A stretch of 64,000 nucleotides of DNA from Diphasiastrum complanatum (Eukaryota > Streptophyta > Lycopodiopsida > Lycopodiales > Lycopodiaceae): the NCBI GenBank assembly GCA_029204225.1, contig CM055094.1:28506107-28570106 (forward strand), in the 5' to 3' direction. A program made the translations under genes and the position numbers. The notes below the pieces were generated by a model. It did not search any database. It was not told the origin of the DNA and worked only from the letters and a program-made list of their open reading frames with translations. Below are positions 13,173 through 24,300 of this stretch, in pieces (position 1 is the stretch's first letter; every line of letters starts with the position of its first letter).

Positions 13173-14576
13173 ATGGCGAGTAAAATGCACAGCATGGTTT
13201 TGACAAGATCACAAGCGAAAACACTTCTTCAAATGGAACATATGGAAAGCTCTTGCATGCACTTGTCGGATGATGCATTGGTTGAAGAGGTTGGTATATA
13301 TTGTTTATTTGTGAGATATAATTTTGGTCTAAATCATATTGGTGAGTTGGCTTATGATAGATTATTGGATTTCAGGTTATTCATGACATAGGTGTCACTG
13401 ACCCAATTGAAGTTATTCAGAATATGAAATCGATTGAGCTTATGCAGACAACCCAGTCATTTGTGGACACTGGAGTAATAGCTACGGATATTGATGATGC
13501 CCATGCAAGTGGAGAAGTTGTTGCATTGGGAGATAAGAGAGGGAGAAAGAAGTCAATTCCAGTAGATGAGATTGGTACAAATCCCTTGACATTCCATTTG
13601 GATATGCTTTCAAACACAATGGCTCTGCTGAGGGTGAATAGAGACACTCCACCACCATTAATTCCATTGTGTCAAATTTTGTCCCATCGAGCAATTCGAA
13701 CTATTGGAAAACAAAAGTTGCGTATGAAACGCTTGTTCAAAGAAGATGGGTACTTAATGGAGAAGGGTGATTTTATTTTGTCTATGGCAACACCCACTGG
13801 GCAAACTGTGCTTGTAAAAGACCATGTAAAAGCCCTTTGGGATCCAATTTGGGAACAATTGAGTTCCGAGTTTGATGAAGCAATCTCGCATGACACATGT
13901 TGGAGCGACATGCAGGGTCGCATGTTCATTTGTTGGGACGGAAATCATCGGGTCGTTGGTTGGATGGAGGCAATACATGAGTATTTTTCTTGTGACATAA
14001 GTAGGCATGTGCTGGTGCGAGCCAGCTTCATCGAGCCTGATGTCCAGAGTGGAATGGCACTACTATCTTCCATGAACCGAATCAACAGGTTTGTCTAGTA
14101 GCTTTAGTATTTCCTTAAATTTGGTTGGTAGTAATTGCTTGGATAATTTATTTGTTGATTGATTGTCAATCTGAATCAGGCTAAATGAGATTGGAATTGT
14201 AAAAACTGAGTTGGGCGATCAGTTGTATAGTGTTCGACGATTGTGTGAGTGTTCATTTGATTATTTCAAGACAAAATTTACGGACGTTGAACTAGCTGAG
14301 GTGGAAAAGATACGAGCAATAGAATTGAAACGTGGAAACATCATGTGGTATCCTCTTACACGTTATATGCTCGCTAGAGTGCTATATGAGGTATGCATTG
14401 TGAGCATGTTTTTTGGCCAAGATATTTATTGTGTGCATTTCTGAGTTGAGTGCATGATGAATGTGTAGCATGACATTGCACGAGAGATGGATGAGGCTAG
14501 AGCCAAGTTCAATGCTAGCACAGACAAAGCACACAAGGCAGATGGACAAACAAGATGGGAAAAATGTTGGGCATAG
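13173..14576 (+). CDS. Spliced gene of unknown function with a ParB-like DGNHR motif (predicted 382 aa)
   Basis: Four segments, 13173-13289, 13376-14088, 14180-14390 and 14469-14576, join at GT...AG boundaries into one frame of 383 codons including the stop. Junction phases are 0, 2 and 0. The first donor (GTTGGT) is weak; the others are reasonable. The protein starts MASKMHSMVLTRSQAKTLLQ and contains a basic patch (DKRGRKKS), then SHRAIRTIGKQKLRMKRLFKE, GQTVLVKDHVKALWDPI and FICWDGNHRVVGWMEAIHEY. The DGNHR block resembles the DGxHR signature of ParB/sulfiredoxin-like domains, but that is a motif resemblance only. The C-terminal exons include LNEIGIVKTELGDQLYSVRR and MWYPLTRYMLARVLYE. The last exon ends at TAG 14574; a protein-like stretch follows in another frame, so the end may be frameshifted. 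Probably a host gene or a captured copy, truncated at 14822 by copia. Confidence 0.55.
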
Positions 14577-14821
14577 TGAACCCTGCTTTGGGCATTGAAT
14601 GGTTTGAGTTGGTGACCAACACAAAAACCACCAGTATGGGGGTCACACTTGGTATAGAAAAGTTGCATCACTTGCGTTGTTCTTCAGTTCCAAATGAGAC
14701 AAAATGCAAGTGGCTTAAATGGTGTGTTGGTCCTATGAGTGGCCAATTTGGTATCCCAAAAAATGATAAAGATTTTAGATTGTGGTTGCCAAAGAAACTT
14801 GGCTGGAGTACTTGTTTGAAA
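14577..14821 (+). pseudogene. Out-of-frame continuation of the upstream gene
   Basis: After the TAG at 14574-14576 another frame is open from 14555 into the LTR at 14822, with protein-like content (GIVNPALGIEWFELVTNTK, TKCKWLKWCVGPMSGQFGIP). A one-base indel around 14555-14575, or an extra splice event, would connect it to the upstream exon. It is cut at 14822 by the LTR of element C. Confidence 0.4.
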
Positions 14822-15097
14822 TGTCAAAATATTGGAAAAATCTATCTAATGTTGTGAGTAGGGGTCTTAAAAATGCCAAAGATGACTTAAGTTCTTTTGG
14901 CTTAGTAAAGACCCATCTTAGAATAAAATATTTAAGGTAGGTAGAAGTAGAAACTCGAGCTACCATAGGAATTGCCATTTGTTTTGTATGATCAGCTTTC
15001 CTATTATCAATCAATGCTAGTCTGATCTTTATGGTATTATTGGGCTTAGGAGATCAAAAGTACATGTGTAGGGCATCCCACACGTGTGAATTCAACA
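14822..15097 (+). repeat. Copia element C 5' LTR (B family, internally deleted)
   Basis: It starts TGTCAAAATATTGG and ends GTGTGAATTCAACA, directly before a PBS. Compared with the B-family LTR at 39098-39695 it lacks about 300 internal bases after AATTGCCATTTG but keeps both ends. It carries CACACGTGTG at 15079-15088, just before the LTR end. It inserted into, or was joined to, the gene ending at 14821. Confidence 0.85.
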
Positions 15098-15110
15098 TGG
15101 TATCAGAGCC
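15098..15110 (+). other. Primer-binding site, element C
   Basis: TGGTATCAGAGCC follows the LTR without a gap and is complementary to the 3' end of initiator tRNA-Met. Confidence 0.92.
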
Positions 15111-15680
15111 TACCTAAGATTTACAAGCAAATCTAATCAAAAAGTTTGCAAATTTGATCAGATTTCAAACTAGGAATTGTCTAGATTCTACTTTCTAGCT
15201 AGTTTGTAGTTTTCTGGTGATTTAGAGCTTCAAACCACTTTAAATGGTCTAGATCAAGTACTGTACGGAATTTTAGGTGCTGGCATGTGTGAAATCCGCC
15301 CATTTTCAGTTTGGTGGTTCTCTCTCACCTCAGATCCAAATTTCATGCAAATTAGCCCACTAGAAAGCTAGAATGTGATTTAGACAAAATTTATAGGTTC
15401 TAGGCAAATTGTTTCATAGAAATAGATTGTATTTGAGTCAATTTGACATTTTTGGTGTATTTCACACGTGTGAAATTCAGAGAACCATAACTTTTGCCAT
15501 ATTTCATCTTTTTTGATGATTCAAATCTTGTTTTAGAGAGATTGTCAAGCTAGTGAGATCTATCTCACAGTTTTTTTGCTTTGTCTTACATAGGATTTGG
15601 TTTTTTAGCCCTTGATTGGTTCCTATAGTGAGAAGATAAGCAATTTTTTCATCCATCTTTTTTTATTTCCATCATTCTTT
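15111..15680 (+). other. Element C untranslated leader
   Basis: About 570 bases between PBS and gag. It holds GTACGGA (15263-15269), a near-palindrome CATGTGTGAAAT around 15285, and a perfect 14-base palindrome TTCACACGTGTGAA at 15461-15474. No upstream reading frame of note is present. Confidence 0.75.
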
Positions 15681-16322
15681 ATGACTTCAATGGGTGTCTT
15701 TCTATTAGAAGCAAGTGAAAGATTGTCAACCTCCAATTACTCAATTTGGAAGGTTAGGATGGAATCTGTCTTAATACTACAAGATGTGATGGATATTGTA
15801 CTTGGTATTGAAGAAGAACCACAAATTCCTCAAGAAATTCCAAAGTACAAAAAGAGATCTAGGATGGCTCTGCATTATATTAAGATGAATGTCTCAAATG
15901 ACATCTTAAGAGAAATTGGTGCTTGTACTAATGCCAAAGATGCTTGGGATACTCTCAAGTCCATCTATGAGGCAAAGAATACTTCTAGACTTCTAACACT
16001 AAGAAACCAAATTTTTCAAAGTGTACAGAGAAGTGATGAATGTGCTTCAGCTTATGTAATGAGAGTTAAAAACCTCCATAAAGAATTGTTATGCATAGGA
16101 GACTCCATCAACCAAAATGAACTTGTTCAAGTCATACGTAATGGGTTAAAGGAGGAATATGACAACCTTGTTCAGAGTTATGTCATTAAGGAGGAGCTAC
16201 CAAGTTTGGAAGCACTCCAAAGTGTGCTCATTTATGAAGAATCAAGACAAGAGTATAAACTCTTGAAAATGGAAAGACTTTCTCTCAACATTGATGGTAC
16301 AGCTCTCTTTACATCATTTTAA
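15681..16322 (+). pseudogene. Copia element C: Gag N-terminal two thirds
   Basis: The ATG at 15681 is chosen because MTSMGVFLLEASERLSTSNY aligns with other Gag starts in the window (for example 62434); the frame extends upstream to 15612 without homology. The protein contains WKVRMESVLILQDVMDIVLG, ALHYIKMNVSNDILREIG, AKDAWDTLKSIYEAKNTSRL and LQSVLIYEESRQEYKLLKM. It runs about 210 residues and then ends in unrelated sequence at 16322 before any zinc knuckle. Gag packages element RNA into virus-like particles. Confidence 0.88.
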
Positions 16323-16389
16323 GTTTTTGACATTGTCATTGCACTCAAAACGTCTTTTAATCTATAGGTGAATTTTTGGACTATTCGGA

Positions 16390-17640
16390 GAAGGCAATGC
16401 AAGTGAATCAATTTTGGGCGAAGCTAGCAAGTTGGACGGTGTTTCCAACTATAGCATATGGAAATTTAAAATGAAGAGCATTCTCATGGAAAAAGCGTTA
16501 TAGGACATTGTGACGGGTGTCAAATTAAGGTCGAACACAACTCCAATGGACATGCGGGCCTATGACAAGAAGGCGCAAAGGGCGTTGCCCCTAATCAATT
16601 TGTCCATCAAGGACCATGTCATTACACATATTAGTGAAGCTATGGCGACAAGGGGGGCGGTATCAAACAACTAATCCATCACGGATTATGTTTTTGAGAA
16701 CAAAGTTACACGCTATTCGCATGGAAAGACGAGAATGCAAGTGCCTATTTCACACGCATCAAGGAATTGAAAGACCAACTCACTACCATTGGAGAACCAA
16801 TTCATGATGCTAAGCTAGTGCATACAGCGATGAATGGACTGAAAGAACCATACCAAGTGTTCGTTAGTGGCATTGCATCAAGGGAGAGACTACCTGTGTT
16901 TGAAGACATTGTCCTACAAGAGGAGCAAAGACGTGAACTGGTGAAAGCTTGACAACCACCAACAGAAGATCAGACCATGTTATCAAAAGGGAAACACAAG
17001 TACAAAAAGCAATCAAGAAAGTCGAAAGCTAATGAGGATGATCAGGGATTGTCATCTGGAAAAAAGAAGAAGGGTAAGTGCTATTGTTAGAAGCCATGCC
17101 ATTGGGTAAGAGATTCTCGCAAGAAAAAGACAAACATCATGAACATTGGTTTGTAGACTCGGGACTAACAAGACATATGACAAAAAGCAATAAATCTTGG
17201 TTCAGATACCTAAAGTGAATGGAGATGAATGCCAAATTCAGGGGATTGTGTGCGGACCCTTACGATTGCTTGACGGTCAGATCAAGAAAATCGAAAATGT
17301 CTTGTATGTTTCTGGCTTATAGAAGAGTTTAGTTTCTGTTGTAAAATGACTGATCACATGCTAAAGGTTGAATTTAGCAATAAAAAGTTTCAGATCAAGG
17401 ATGTTAGACAGGGTTTCAAAGTGATTGTTGATGGATTTCGTGACAAGTCATGTGGCTTGTACAAGTTAAATGTAGCTGGTAACTACCACAACCTCTCAGA
17501 GTGACTTATGGCATAGACGCTTGGGTCATCTAAACTTCAGAAGTCTAAGATTGCTACGCAAGGTGAAGATGGTGATAGGTTTGCTTAGCCTAGATGATCA
17601 AGAAGAAGCTATTTGCAAGGGATGCATACTTGGCAAGTTT
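16390..17640 (+). pseudogene. Copia element F: heavily decayed Gag to pre-integrase
   Basis: Broken frames on the plus strand give a Gag of the same type as element H: ASKLDGVSNYSIWKFKMKSI near 16430-16490, then HDAKLVHTAMNGLKEPYQVF and ASRERLPVFEDIV (16800-16920), a Lys-rich stretch, and a zinc-knuckle remnant CYC..KPCHWVRDS near 17080-17115. Protease and pre-integrase remnants follow (QDI, LKVEFSNKKFQIKDVRQGFKVIVDGF, then HLNFRSL and ICKGCILGKF up to 17640). Stops and frameshifts are frequent. It meets an oppositely oriented Gag at about 17640. Confidence 0.7.
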
Positions 17641-18458
17641 TGTTTCTTGAAGCACTCACACTCCCAATGACCAGGTTTGTTGCAATATCGGCAATTCCCA
17701 GGTTTCTTCTGCCTTGGATTGTTGCGTCCTTTATCTCGACCTTGATTCCAATTGCCTCGATTTGGACCATCATTGGATTGTTCTTGGAATGGTTGGAACG
17801 ATCCACGATTTGAGTTTCCACCTCTTGATTGGTGTCTTCCACGACCAAATCTGCCACCACGTCCTTTGACTGCAAGAGCTTGATCAAATCCCTTGTTGCG
17901 ATGACTTAAGTTCTCTTGACATTGTTCTTACTACAAAAGCAATCCACCTAACTCTTCATAGGTTGGAAGATTCTCCCGTGTGGCTGTACTTGTCACAAAC
18001 ATCTGATGTGACTCACTCAAGTTGTTCAATGTCAATTGCACGATCTCACGATCCTGAACTAATTGATCACAGATCTCCTCTACTTTCAATAGGTGATCGG
18101 CAATGGTTGCACCATCATCCATTCGTAATGTGTGCAACTTCATCTTCAGAAATAGCACTCAAGATGTGCTTGTGGTTTCAAACAATGCCTTCAACGTATC
18201 CCACGCTTCTTTCGAATTCAAAATGTAAGGAATAATTGCACTGACTGATAAGTTGATGACATTCTGTGCTTTCCGTTTTCTCCTGTCAAATGCCCGCTGA
18301 TCTTCTTTAATTAACGGCCTTGTCTCTTCACCTATCATGATCTCCCATAGCTTCTTTTCCATCAAAATGCTTTTCAGTTTGAATTTGCAAACAACATACT
18401 TGTCGGCTCCTTCCAATTTGCCTGACTCATTGAGGACGCTCTCGCTTAGAATTTCCAT
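17637..18458 (-). pseudogene. Copia element G: Gag, frameshifted
   Basis: On the minus strand the ATG at 18458 begins MEILSESVLNESGKLEGADK. The frame continues KLKSILMEKKLWEIMIGEET, FDRRKRKAQNVINLSVSA and EAWDTLKALFETTSTS, then shifts frame near 18159 into VQLTLNNLSESHQMFVTSTA, and ends in a Gly/Arg/Asn-rich stretch and a zinc knuckle read NCRYCNKPGHWECECFKK (C-x2-C-x4-H-x4-C) near 17640-17700. Everything after the knuckle is missing. It lies tail to tail with element F. Confidence 0.82.
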
Positions 18459-20337
18459 TATTGCTTAGATGAGTCCGGATCACAAAAATGACTTCAAAAA
18501 TGGAAAATTGGTTGTGAAATTGACAAATGATGTCTGTGATCACCTTTCAATCCGAGCTATGGATAGAATTTATGCCAATTTGAAGATTTTGGCCTCAAAA
18601 TGGCTCAAAACTGCCCTTAAGCCTAGAAAATGACAATTATTACCAAACTATCATTTTTGAAAATTTTCTCCATCACGCACAGATCTATGATTTCAAAGAT
18701 TCTTATATTAACGCATAGCCCTTTGTACCATCATAGCTCTTGTCTAATCAGATCCAAAAAACAATCTTCCTAGCTAGATCAAAACATTACTCTGTTTTCT
18801 GCTTTCCTGCAAAAACACCCAGTGGACAGAGCTCTTAGGAAGAATGGGCCAATTCCAAAAGCTAGGGACACCTGTGACCCTTCAATTTGAAGTGAAGTTT
18901 GAAGGGAAGACTCTTCAAGCAATCATAGCCGTTGATCTGGGACTCATGGATGGTCCAGATCAATCTTGACTTTTCTTTGACACGTGGTTGACTCAGACTG
19001 GTGTGCACTTACTACTCAGCTGCTTGAAGGGCACTTCAATACACTAAAAAAATTTAAATGGCCTGGACGCATGGATCGCAAGTTTGAGAGGTGTTTCGTG
19101 CATTTCGGCAATTGTTTCAGACGGTTTTTGGGCGTTTCGCCTCCAGAAGCAAGAGTTTCGGCCTAGTTGCAGAGGTTTCGGAGGCTGTTTTTGTCATTCG
19201 GTCTTGTGCACGGCGTTTCGGACCTGTCCAGCACCTTTCCAGCTATCAAACCTACAAAACACTAGTGTCTTGTCAAAAAAATCTGTTTCTCACTCAAATC
19301 TCCACCGCAATTAACAATTTTTTATGGAATGAGCTACTAACGTTTCTCCACAATATGGTCTAAAGAGAGTTCAACAAGCTGCTCATTGTAGGAAGAAGTG
19401 CGCCCAATCAAGCTTGCTTTCTTTGACATCTACTTTATGGAATGTGGCTTGTTTCTTTTCTTATTGATGCGATCATCTCTTTAGTTATGCAATATCTCTT
19501 TGGAAAGAGGAAATTAGCATAGTTCTTGGTGGTAAGAGGTCCGTTGTCCTAGTGATGGACCATAATCTAGAAATTCACACACTCTATGTGATAAGAGGTA
19601 CGCTATCTAGAGATAAATCAACTTTGAAATATTACACACTCTATGTGCTGAAGTAACCCACTGGCCAGCGATGGCTATGCCTCACACTTTTGGCCCACTT
19701 TTTGTATATTCTCATACTACATAAGTAGCGATGGAGCATGAGAGACATTTTTTTTCATAGTTGCTATCTCTGATCGGCTCACCAATGATCTTTTGACATA
19801 TATACACTACTGGTCACTTGTCTAAACTTCCATTTTACTAAAGTGCAACGGCTGTCTAGCGATCCACCACATGTATACTATGTTGAATAATAGTTTTTGC
19901 AACAACAACACATAGACCTCTCTGTTGTCCGCGATGAAGGATCTATTCACTTAACTATCTACTGAGTGATGATTGGTCACCCTTAAAATCCAGTAATGAC
20001 CTCACTCTTGTTTTATAATCTATTCCACAGAAATATAGCTTAGAAGCTTGCATAACTGAATACACAACATGCATAAAACTTTTGTTCTCTTTTGTATCTC
20101 TTATGCTACTCTCATACTTGCGCTCAATGCTACTTTTTGCTACGAAGTATTTACTAGCATTCGATTACTAATGGAGAAAACATCTACATTTTGTGTACAT
20201 GTAGCATCGATTTCTACTACGACCTTTTTTTACTTTACTTATTTAGGTTCGGTTTCGAACCACATATCGATAAGCTTGTGCACAGTTATATACATATATC
20301 TCTTGCTCCAACTTGATGTAGCAATTGAATTGATGTT
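18459..20337. other. No recognisable gene
   Basis: The part nearest 18459 is probably the leader of element G, but no PBS is visible. The rest is low-complexity AT-rich DNA with short open frames, several GTTTCGG-type repeats around 19090-19220, and two similar stretches at about 19540-19650 sharing CACACTCTATGTG. I see no coding signature. Confidence 0.4.
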
Positions 20338-20342
20338 GTTTC
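20338..20342. repeat. Target-site duplication of element H (left)
   Basis: GTTTC directly before the left LTR is repeated at 25187-25191 directly after the right LTR. Five bases is the usual copia duplication length. Confidence 0.8.
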
Positions 20343-20616
20343 AGTTAGAATTAAAGCAGAATCACTGTGTTACTGTACTGTGGGTCCTATCAGTCGATAA
20401 GGATCAGTTGGCCTCGCCACGAGGCAGTTCAACGGGACACACGTCCCGCCAACGGCAACCTGGGTCATGTATGGGTTGCCTGAGTGAACAACTATATGTA
20501 CAGTGTAATTTCATTTTGAGAAATACAGTTGCTATGTGAGCTTGCTGTGGAGAGTGTTTTCTGTCTATGTTACTATGTAGCATGACCTGTGTTCCTATTC
20601 GAAGCGAATTCTAAGT
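20343..20616 (+). repeat. 5' LTR of element H
   Basis: 274 bases beginning AGTTAGAATTAAAG and ending GAATTCTAAGT, immediately followed by the PBS. The ends form an imperfect inverted repeat (AGTTAG / CTAAGT). Homologous LTRs are at 24919-25186 and 50289-50561. Position and target duplication fix the ends independently. Confidence 0.88.
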
Positions 20617-20629
20617 TGGTATCAGATCC
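20617..20629 (+). other. Primer-binding site, element H
   Basis: TGGTATCAGATCC abuts the LTR. It matches the initiator tRNA-Met complement in the first ten bases (TGGTATCAGA) and then diverges (TCC rather than GCC). Confidence 0.85.
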
Positions 20630-21516
20630 GTACAGGGAGTGTACACAATACAACATCGTCGTTGAAGAGAGCTTCAGAAGAATTGTCTTTTGAGAGTTCG
20701 GGGTTTGCGGCGGATTGAAGACAAAAGAAGCACTGGTGTAGAGAGTTTAGCACACAGAAGCTTGGTGAGCTTGAGATTGTGTGGGGATTCAGAGACAATA
20801 GTTGTCGGCTGAATCAGAACCTCAACAAACGAAATTTTGAAATTCTGAAAGAAGGTTACTATTGCAGTCAGCGTGCATTCAATTGGACACCGTTTGACAA
20901 AGGGATTGAAGCATTAGCTTTCCAGCAGTAGGGTGACCTCATAGGAAGAGGATAAGCCTGTCAGAGGACTGTGAATTGGAAGCCAAGAGTAGTTTTTTGA
21001 GAAAAACCCTGGCCTAGGATTTGAAAGCTCAAGAAAGCGAATTTCTCTCCATTCTAAATCTTTTTGGAAGCTGTGAAGTTCCAGAGGAGGGCACCCTAGC
21101 AGTGCAAATCAAACCTAAGAAGGCCATGGCTGGCTCTGAAGAAATAGTTCAAAAACGGGAAAGCCCCTATTTTTGGGTCCTTAATCCGTTTTGACCCAAA
21201 CTAAAGGCTATAACCTCCAACCGAAGGGCACCCGGACTATACTTGCAAGTACGATACATCAAAACAGAGTGATTGCAGCAGAAAAGTGTTCAGAGTGTGC
21301 AAAAAGTGATTTCACCATTCCATTGGGCACGTAGTTGGGAGTTGATGACTGAGTGCATTTCTGAAGGCGACGCCGATTTGGCTTTCAATTTGGTTGAAAA
21401 GCGGCGAATGGCCTGGTAAGGAAAAAAGTGCAGGTCATTATTTTCAACTTCTGACATCACAGTTGGCCTCGGCATACTGATTTTAGCCTGTGACCTAAAT
21501 TTCAAGTAGTTTTGCG
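20630..21516 (+). other. Element H untranslated leader
   Basis: About 0.9 kb between PBS and gag with no conserved frame; ordinary for a copia element of this type. No further motif was recognised. Confidence 0.7.
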
Positions 21517-22118
21517 ATGACAAACATGGGAGAGTCCATTTTGAGTGAAAGTAGCAAATTGGATGGGATTTCCAACTATGCAGTGTGGAAATTCAAATTG
21601 AAAAACATACTGATGGAGAAAGACGTGTGGGAAGTCGTCACAGGTGAAGATGTGTGGGAAGTCGTCATAGGTGATGAGAGAAGGCTGCCACATGAAGCGG
21701 ATATCAAAGTGTTCGACAAAAATATGAGGAAAGCTTTGACCTTCATTAACTTGTCAGTGAAGGATCACATCATTACCCCATTTGTGATGCTGTTACACCT
21801 AGACAGGCATGGGATGTGCTAAAGGAGTAGTTCGAGACGTCAAATTCGTCAAGAATCATGTTTCTGAAGTCAAAGCTGAATAGTGCCTGAATGGAACAAG
21901 GAGAGCACATTCAAACGTACATGACCAGAATCAAGACAATGAGGGATGAACTTCATTCTATTGGTGAGCGCATACGTGATGTGGAGCTGGTGCACAATGC
22001 ATTGTACGACATTGCAAAACCCTATCATATGTTTGTGAGTGGAATAGCATCAAGAGAAAGATTGCCAACCTTTGACGAGCTCATAGGAATCTTGATGTAG
22101 GAAGAGCAACGACGAGAA
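21517..22118 (+). pseudogene. Element H: Gag N-terminal region
   Basis: MTNMGESILSESSKLDGISN, then YAVWKFKLKNILMEKDVWEVV and KALTFINLSVKDHI match the Gag of elements F and G. The frame is lost near 21800 and resumes as MEQGEHIQTYMTRIKTMRDE, VELVHNALYDIAKPYHMFVS and RERLPTFDELIGIL, ending in a TAG at 22098 directly before EEQRRE. A 27-bp in-frame tandem duplication (21622-21648, 21649-21675) repeats DVWEVVxGx. Confidence 0.85.
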
Positions 22119-22883
22119 ATGGTGAAAGTTAGACGTCAAAATACTGACGATCAGGCACTTGCGACACGCCAAAAACAAGGCAAGGGCAAGGGCAAGAAAA
22201 AGTCTAAACAACAATTTGCCAAGACTCAAGAGGATGAGGGATCTTGCAGTAAGACCAAGAAGAAAGACAAGTGCTTCCATTGTGGTAAAAAGGGCCATTC
22301 GAAGAGTGAATGTCAGAAATTCCTGGCAGAACAAGGCAAGGGAAAACCAAAGCAAACATGTAACCTTGTCAATGAGGGTGAGATTGAAGACTCTAGCATC
22401 TTCATATCTGCATTGTCATCTAATCAAGATGATCAAGCGTGGTATATTGACTCGGGAGCCACAAGACACATGACAGGTAACAATAATTGGTTCAGTAGCT
22501 TGAAAGTGTTGGATAATGGAACATCCGTTTCACAAGCAAATGGTGATGTGTGCAAGATCAAGGGGTTAGACATTGTTTCAATCCAACTACTTGATGGCAA
22601 AAGCAAGATGATCAGAGAGGTACTTTACGTACCAGGTTTGAAGAGAAATCTACTTTCTGTTGGAGTCATTACTGATCAAAAGTTGAAAGTAGAATTTGCC
22701 CATGATCGTTGCTTTGTGAAGGATGTGAACCATAAGTTCAAAGTTATTGCAGATGGATTAAGGGAGCCCAGTACTAAATTGTACAGGTTGAATGCTACAA
22801 TCGAGGGGCAACATGGACTTGTCTCATCTATTCCATCGCAAATTGTGCTGTGGCATAAGAGGCTTGGTCACTTGAACTTATGA
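22119..22883 (+). pseudogene. Element H: nucleocapsid, protease and pre-integrase
   Basis: An intact 254-codon stretch. A Lys-rich region is followed by the zinc knuckle CFHCGKKGHSKSEC (C-x2-C-x4-H-x4-C), then the aspartic protease motif YIDSGATRHM, the flap-side VLYVPGLKRNLLSVG and the pre-integrase LWHKRLGHLNL. A TGA after HLNL at 22881-22883 breaks the link to the zinc-binding Cys pair of integrase. The protease would cleave the Gag-Pol precursor. Confidence 0.88.
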
Positions 22884-22892
22884 AGCCTCAGT

Positions 22893-23866
22893 TTGATGAG
22901 AAAATTGGAGATGGTAACAGGATTGCCTACCATAGAAGACCACTTGAAATCGATGTGTGAATCATGTATATATGGGAAGCAACATCGAGAAAAGTTCAAT
23001 ATAGGTGGTGTTGCAAGGGCAAAGAACATCTTGGATTTGATCCACACAGATTTATGTGAGCCTATGAGGACTATGTCCTTAGGTAAAGCCTTCTATTTCA
23101 TGACCTTTATTGATGATATGTCACGTAAGACGTGGATCTACTTCTTGAAGAATAAATTGGATGCATTTGACAATTTCAAGAGCTTCAAAGCATTGGTCGA
23201 AAATCAGACAGGTAGAAAGATCAAAGTCCTAAGATCAGATAGTGGAGTGAGTACAAGTCTAGTGACTTCAATGATCTTTGTGATCAATGTGGGATCAAGA
23301 GACAATTTACACAAGCTCATACTCCTGCTCTCAATGGTGTAGCTGAGCACAAGAATTGTATGATTGTGAAAAGTGCTAGATTTATGCTAGCTAAGATGAA
23401 ACTACCAAAAGATTTTTGGTCGAAAGCATGTAGTACGACAGTCTATCTTCAAAATAGAAGTCCTACCATTGCCATACCAAAGATAACACCTGAGGAAGCA
23501 TTCACAAAGAATAAGCCAAAGGTGAACCACTTGCGAATCTTTGGATGTAAGGCCTTTGTACACATTCCTAAGGAAGAGAGATGTAAACTTGATGTAAAAG
23601 CTATCAAGTGTATATTCCTAGGATATGATGATCCTGTGAAGGTCTATAAATGTTTTGATCCAGTGGAAAACAAAATCCATGTAAGCCGTGATGTTATCTT
23701 TGATGAATCCAAGATGTACGAAGACGAGGATGCTGAGAAGATAGACACATCTAGTGGGAAAGATGGTATAGTAAGGATACCTCCTAATGATGATCCATTA
23801 TTGACTTTCCAAGTGATGAACATGAGGATACATCTCAAGATACTACTACTCAACCTCAAGAGATAG
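22893..23866 (+). pseudogene. Element H: integrase
   Basis: Two open stretches separated by a frameshift near 23250-23350. The first has CESCIYGKQHREKF (zinc-binding Cys pair), LIHTDLCEPM and FIDDMSRKTWIYFL, then LRSDSGV, giving the first two catalytic Asp residues. The second starts after a stretch still reading AEHKN (the catalytic Glu block, normally AERKN) and has PKDFWSKACSTTVYLQNRSP, KPKVNHLRIFGCKAFVHI, IFLGYDD and VSRDVIFDE. Confidence 0.87.
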
Positions 23867-24066
23867 GTTGGAGAGGTAGAGACAAACCTTTTGGTGCAAG
23901 AAGGATTGAAGTTGCAGGTGACAAACGCAAGGAGAAGGATATACCGTGGGATACATTTTCACCAAGAAGCCGATCACCTAACAAGAAGCTCTCTAAGTGG
24001 TTTATTCAAAGCAAAGAGCCTTCAACTTATGGTGAAACGAAGGATTATGACATTTGGGTCAAGGCC

Positions 24067-24300
24067 ATGGGAGAGGAGATGGAGTCAATTGCTAAGCATA
24101 GCACATGGGACTTAGTAGAACCACCAGTTGGCAAGAAATCCATTGGTTGCAAATGGGTATACATGACAAAGTACCAAGCAGATGGAAGTATAGCAAAGCA
24201 CAAGACAAGATTGGTGATCAAAGGCTATGCACAAAGTAAAGGCATCAGTGTGGCAAAAAGGACACGAAGTGGGTTTAACACAGGTGAAGTATGTCAAAGA
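24067..24300 (+). pseudogene. Element H: RT N-terminal remnant with core deletion
   Basis: ESIAKHSTWDLVEPPVGKKS, then GCKWVYMTKYQADGSIAKHK and LVIKGYAQSKGI are the opening blocks of copia RT. At about 24250 the sequence jumps to VAKRTR...LTQVKYVKELMHRFRLQDCK, which belongs after the YVDD active site. The polymerase active site is therefore deleted. Confidence 0.82.

Noticed and set aside
13672-14008. Minus-strand frames over the spliced gene
   Set aside because: The plus-strand frame is longer, has consistent splice sites and a coherent protein; the minus frames have no motifs.
20069-20539. 156-codon plus-strand frame
   Set aside because: It runs across the left edge and into the 5' LTR of element H and has no recognisable domain.
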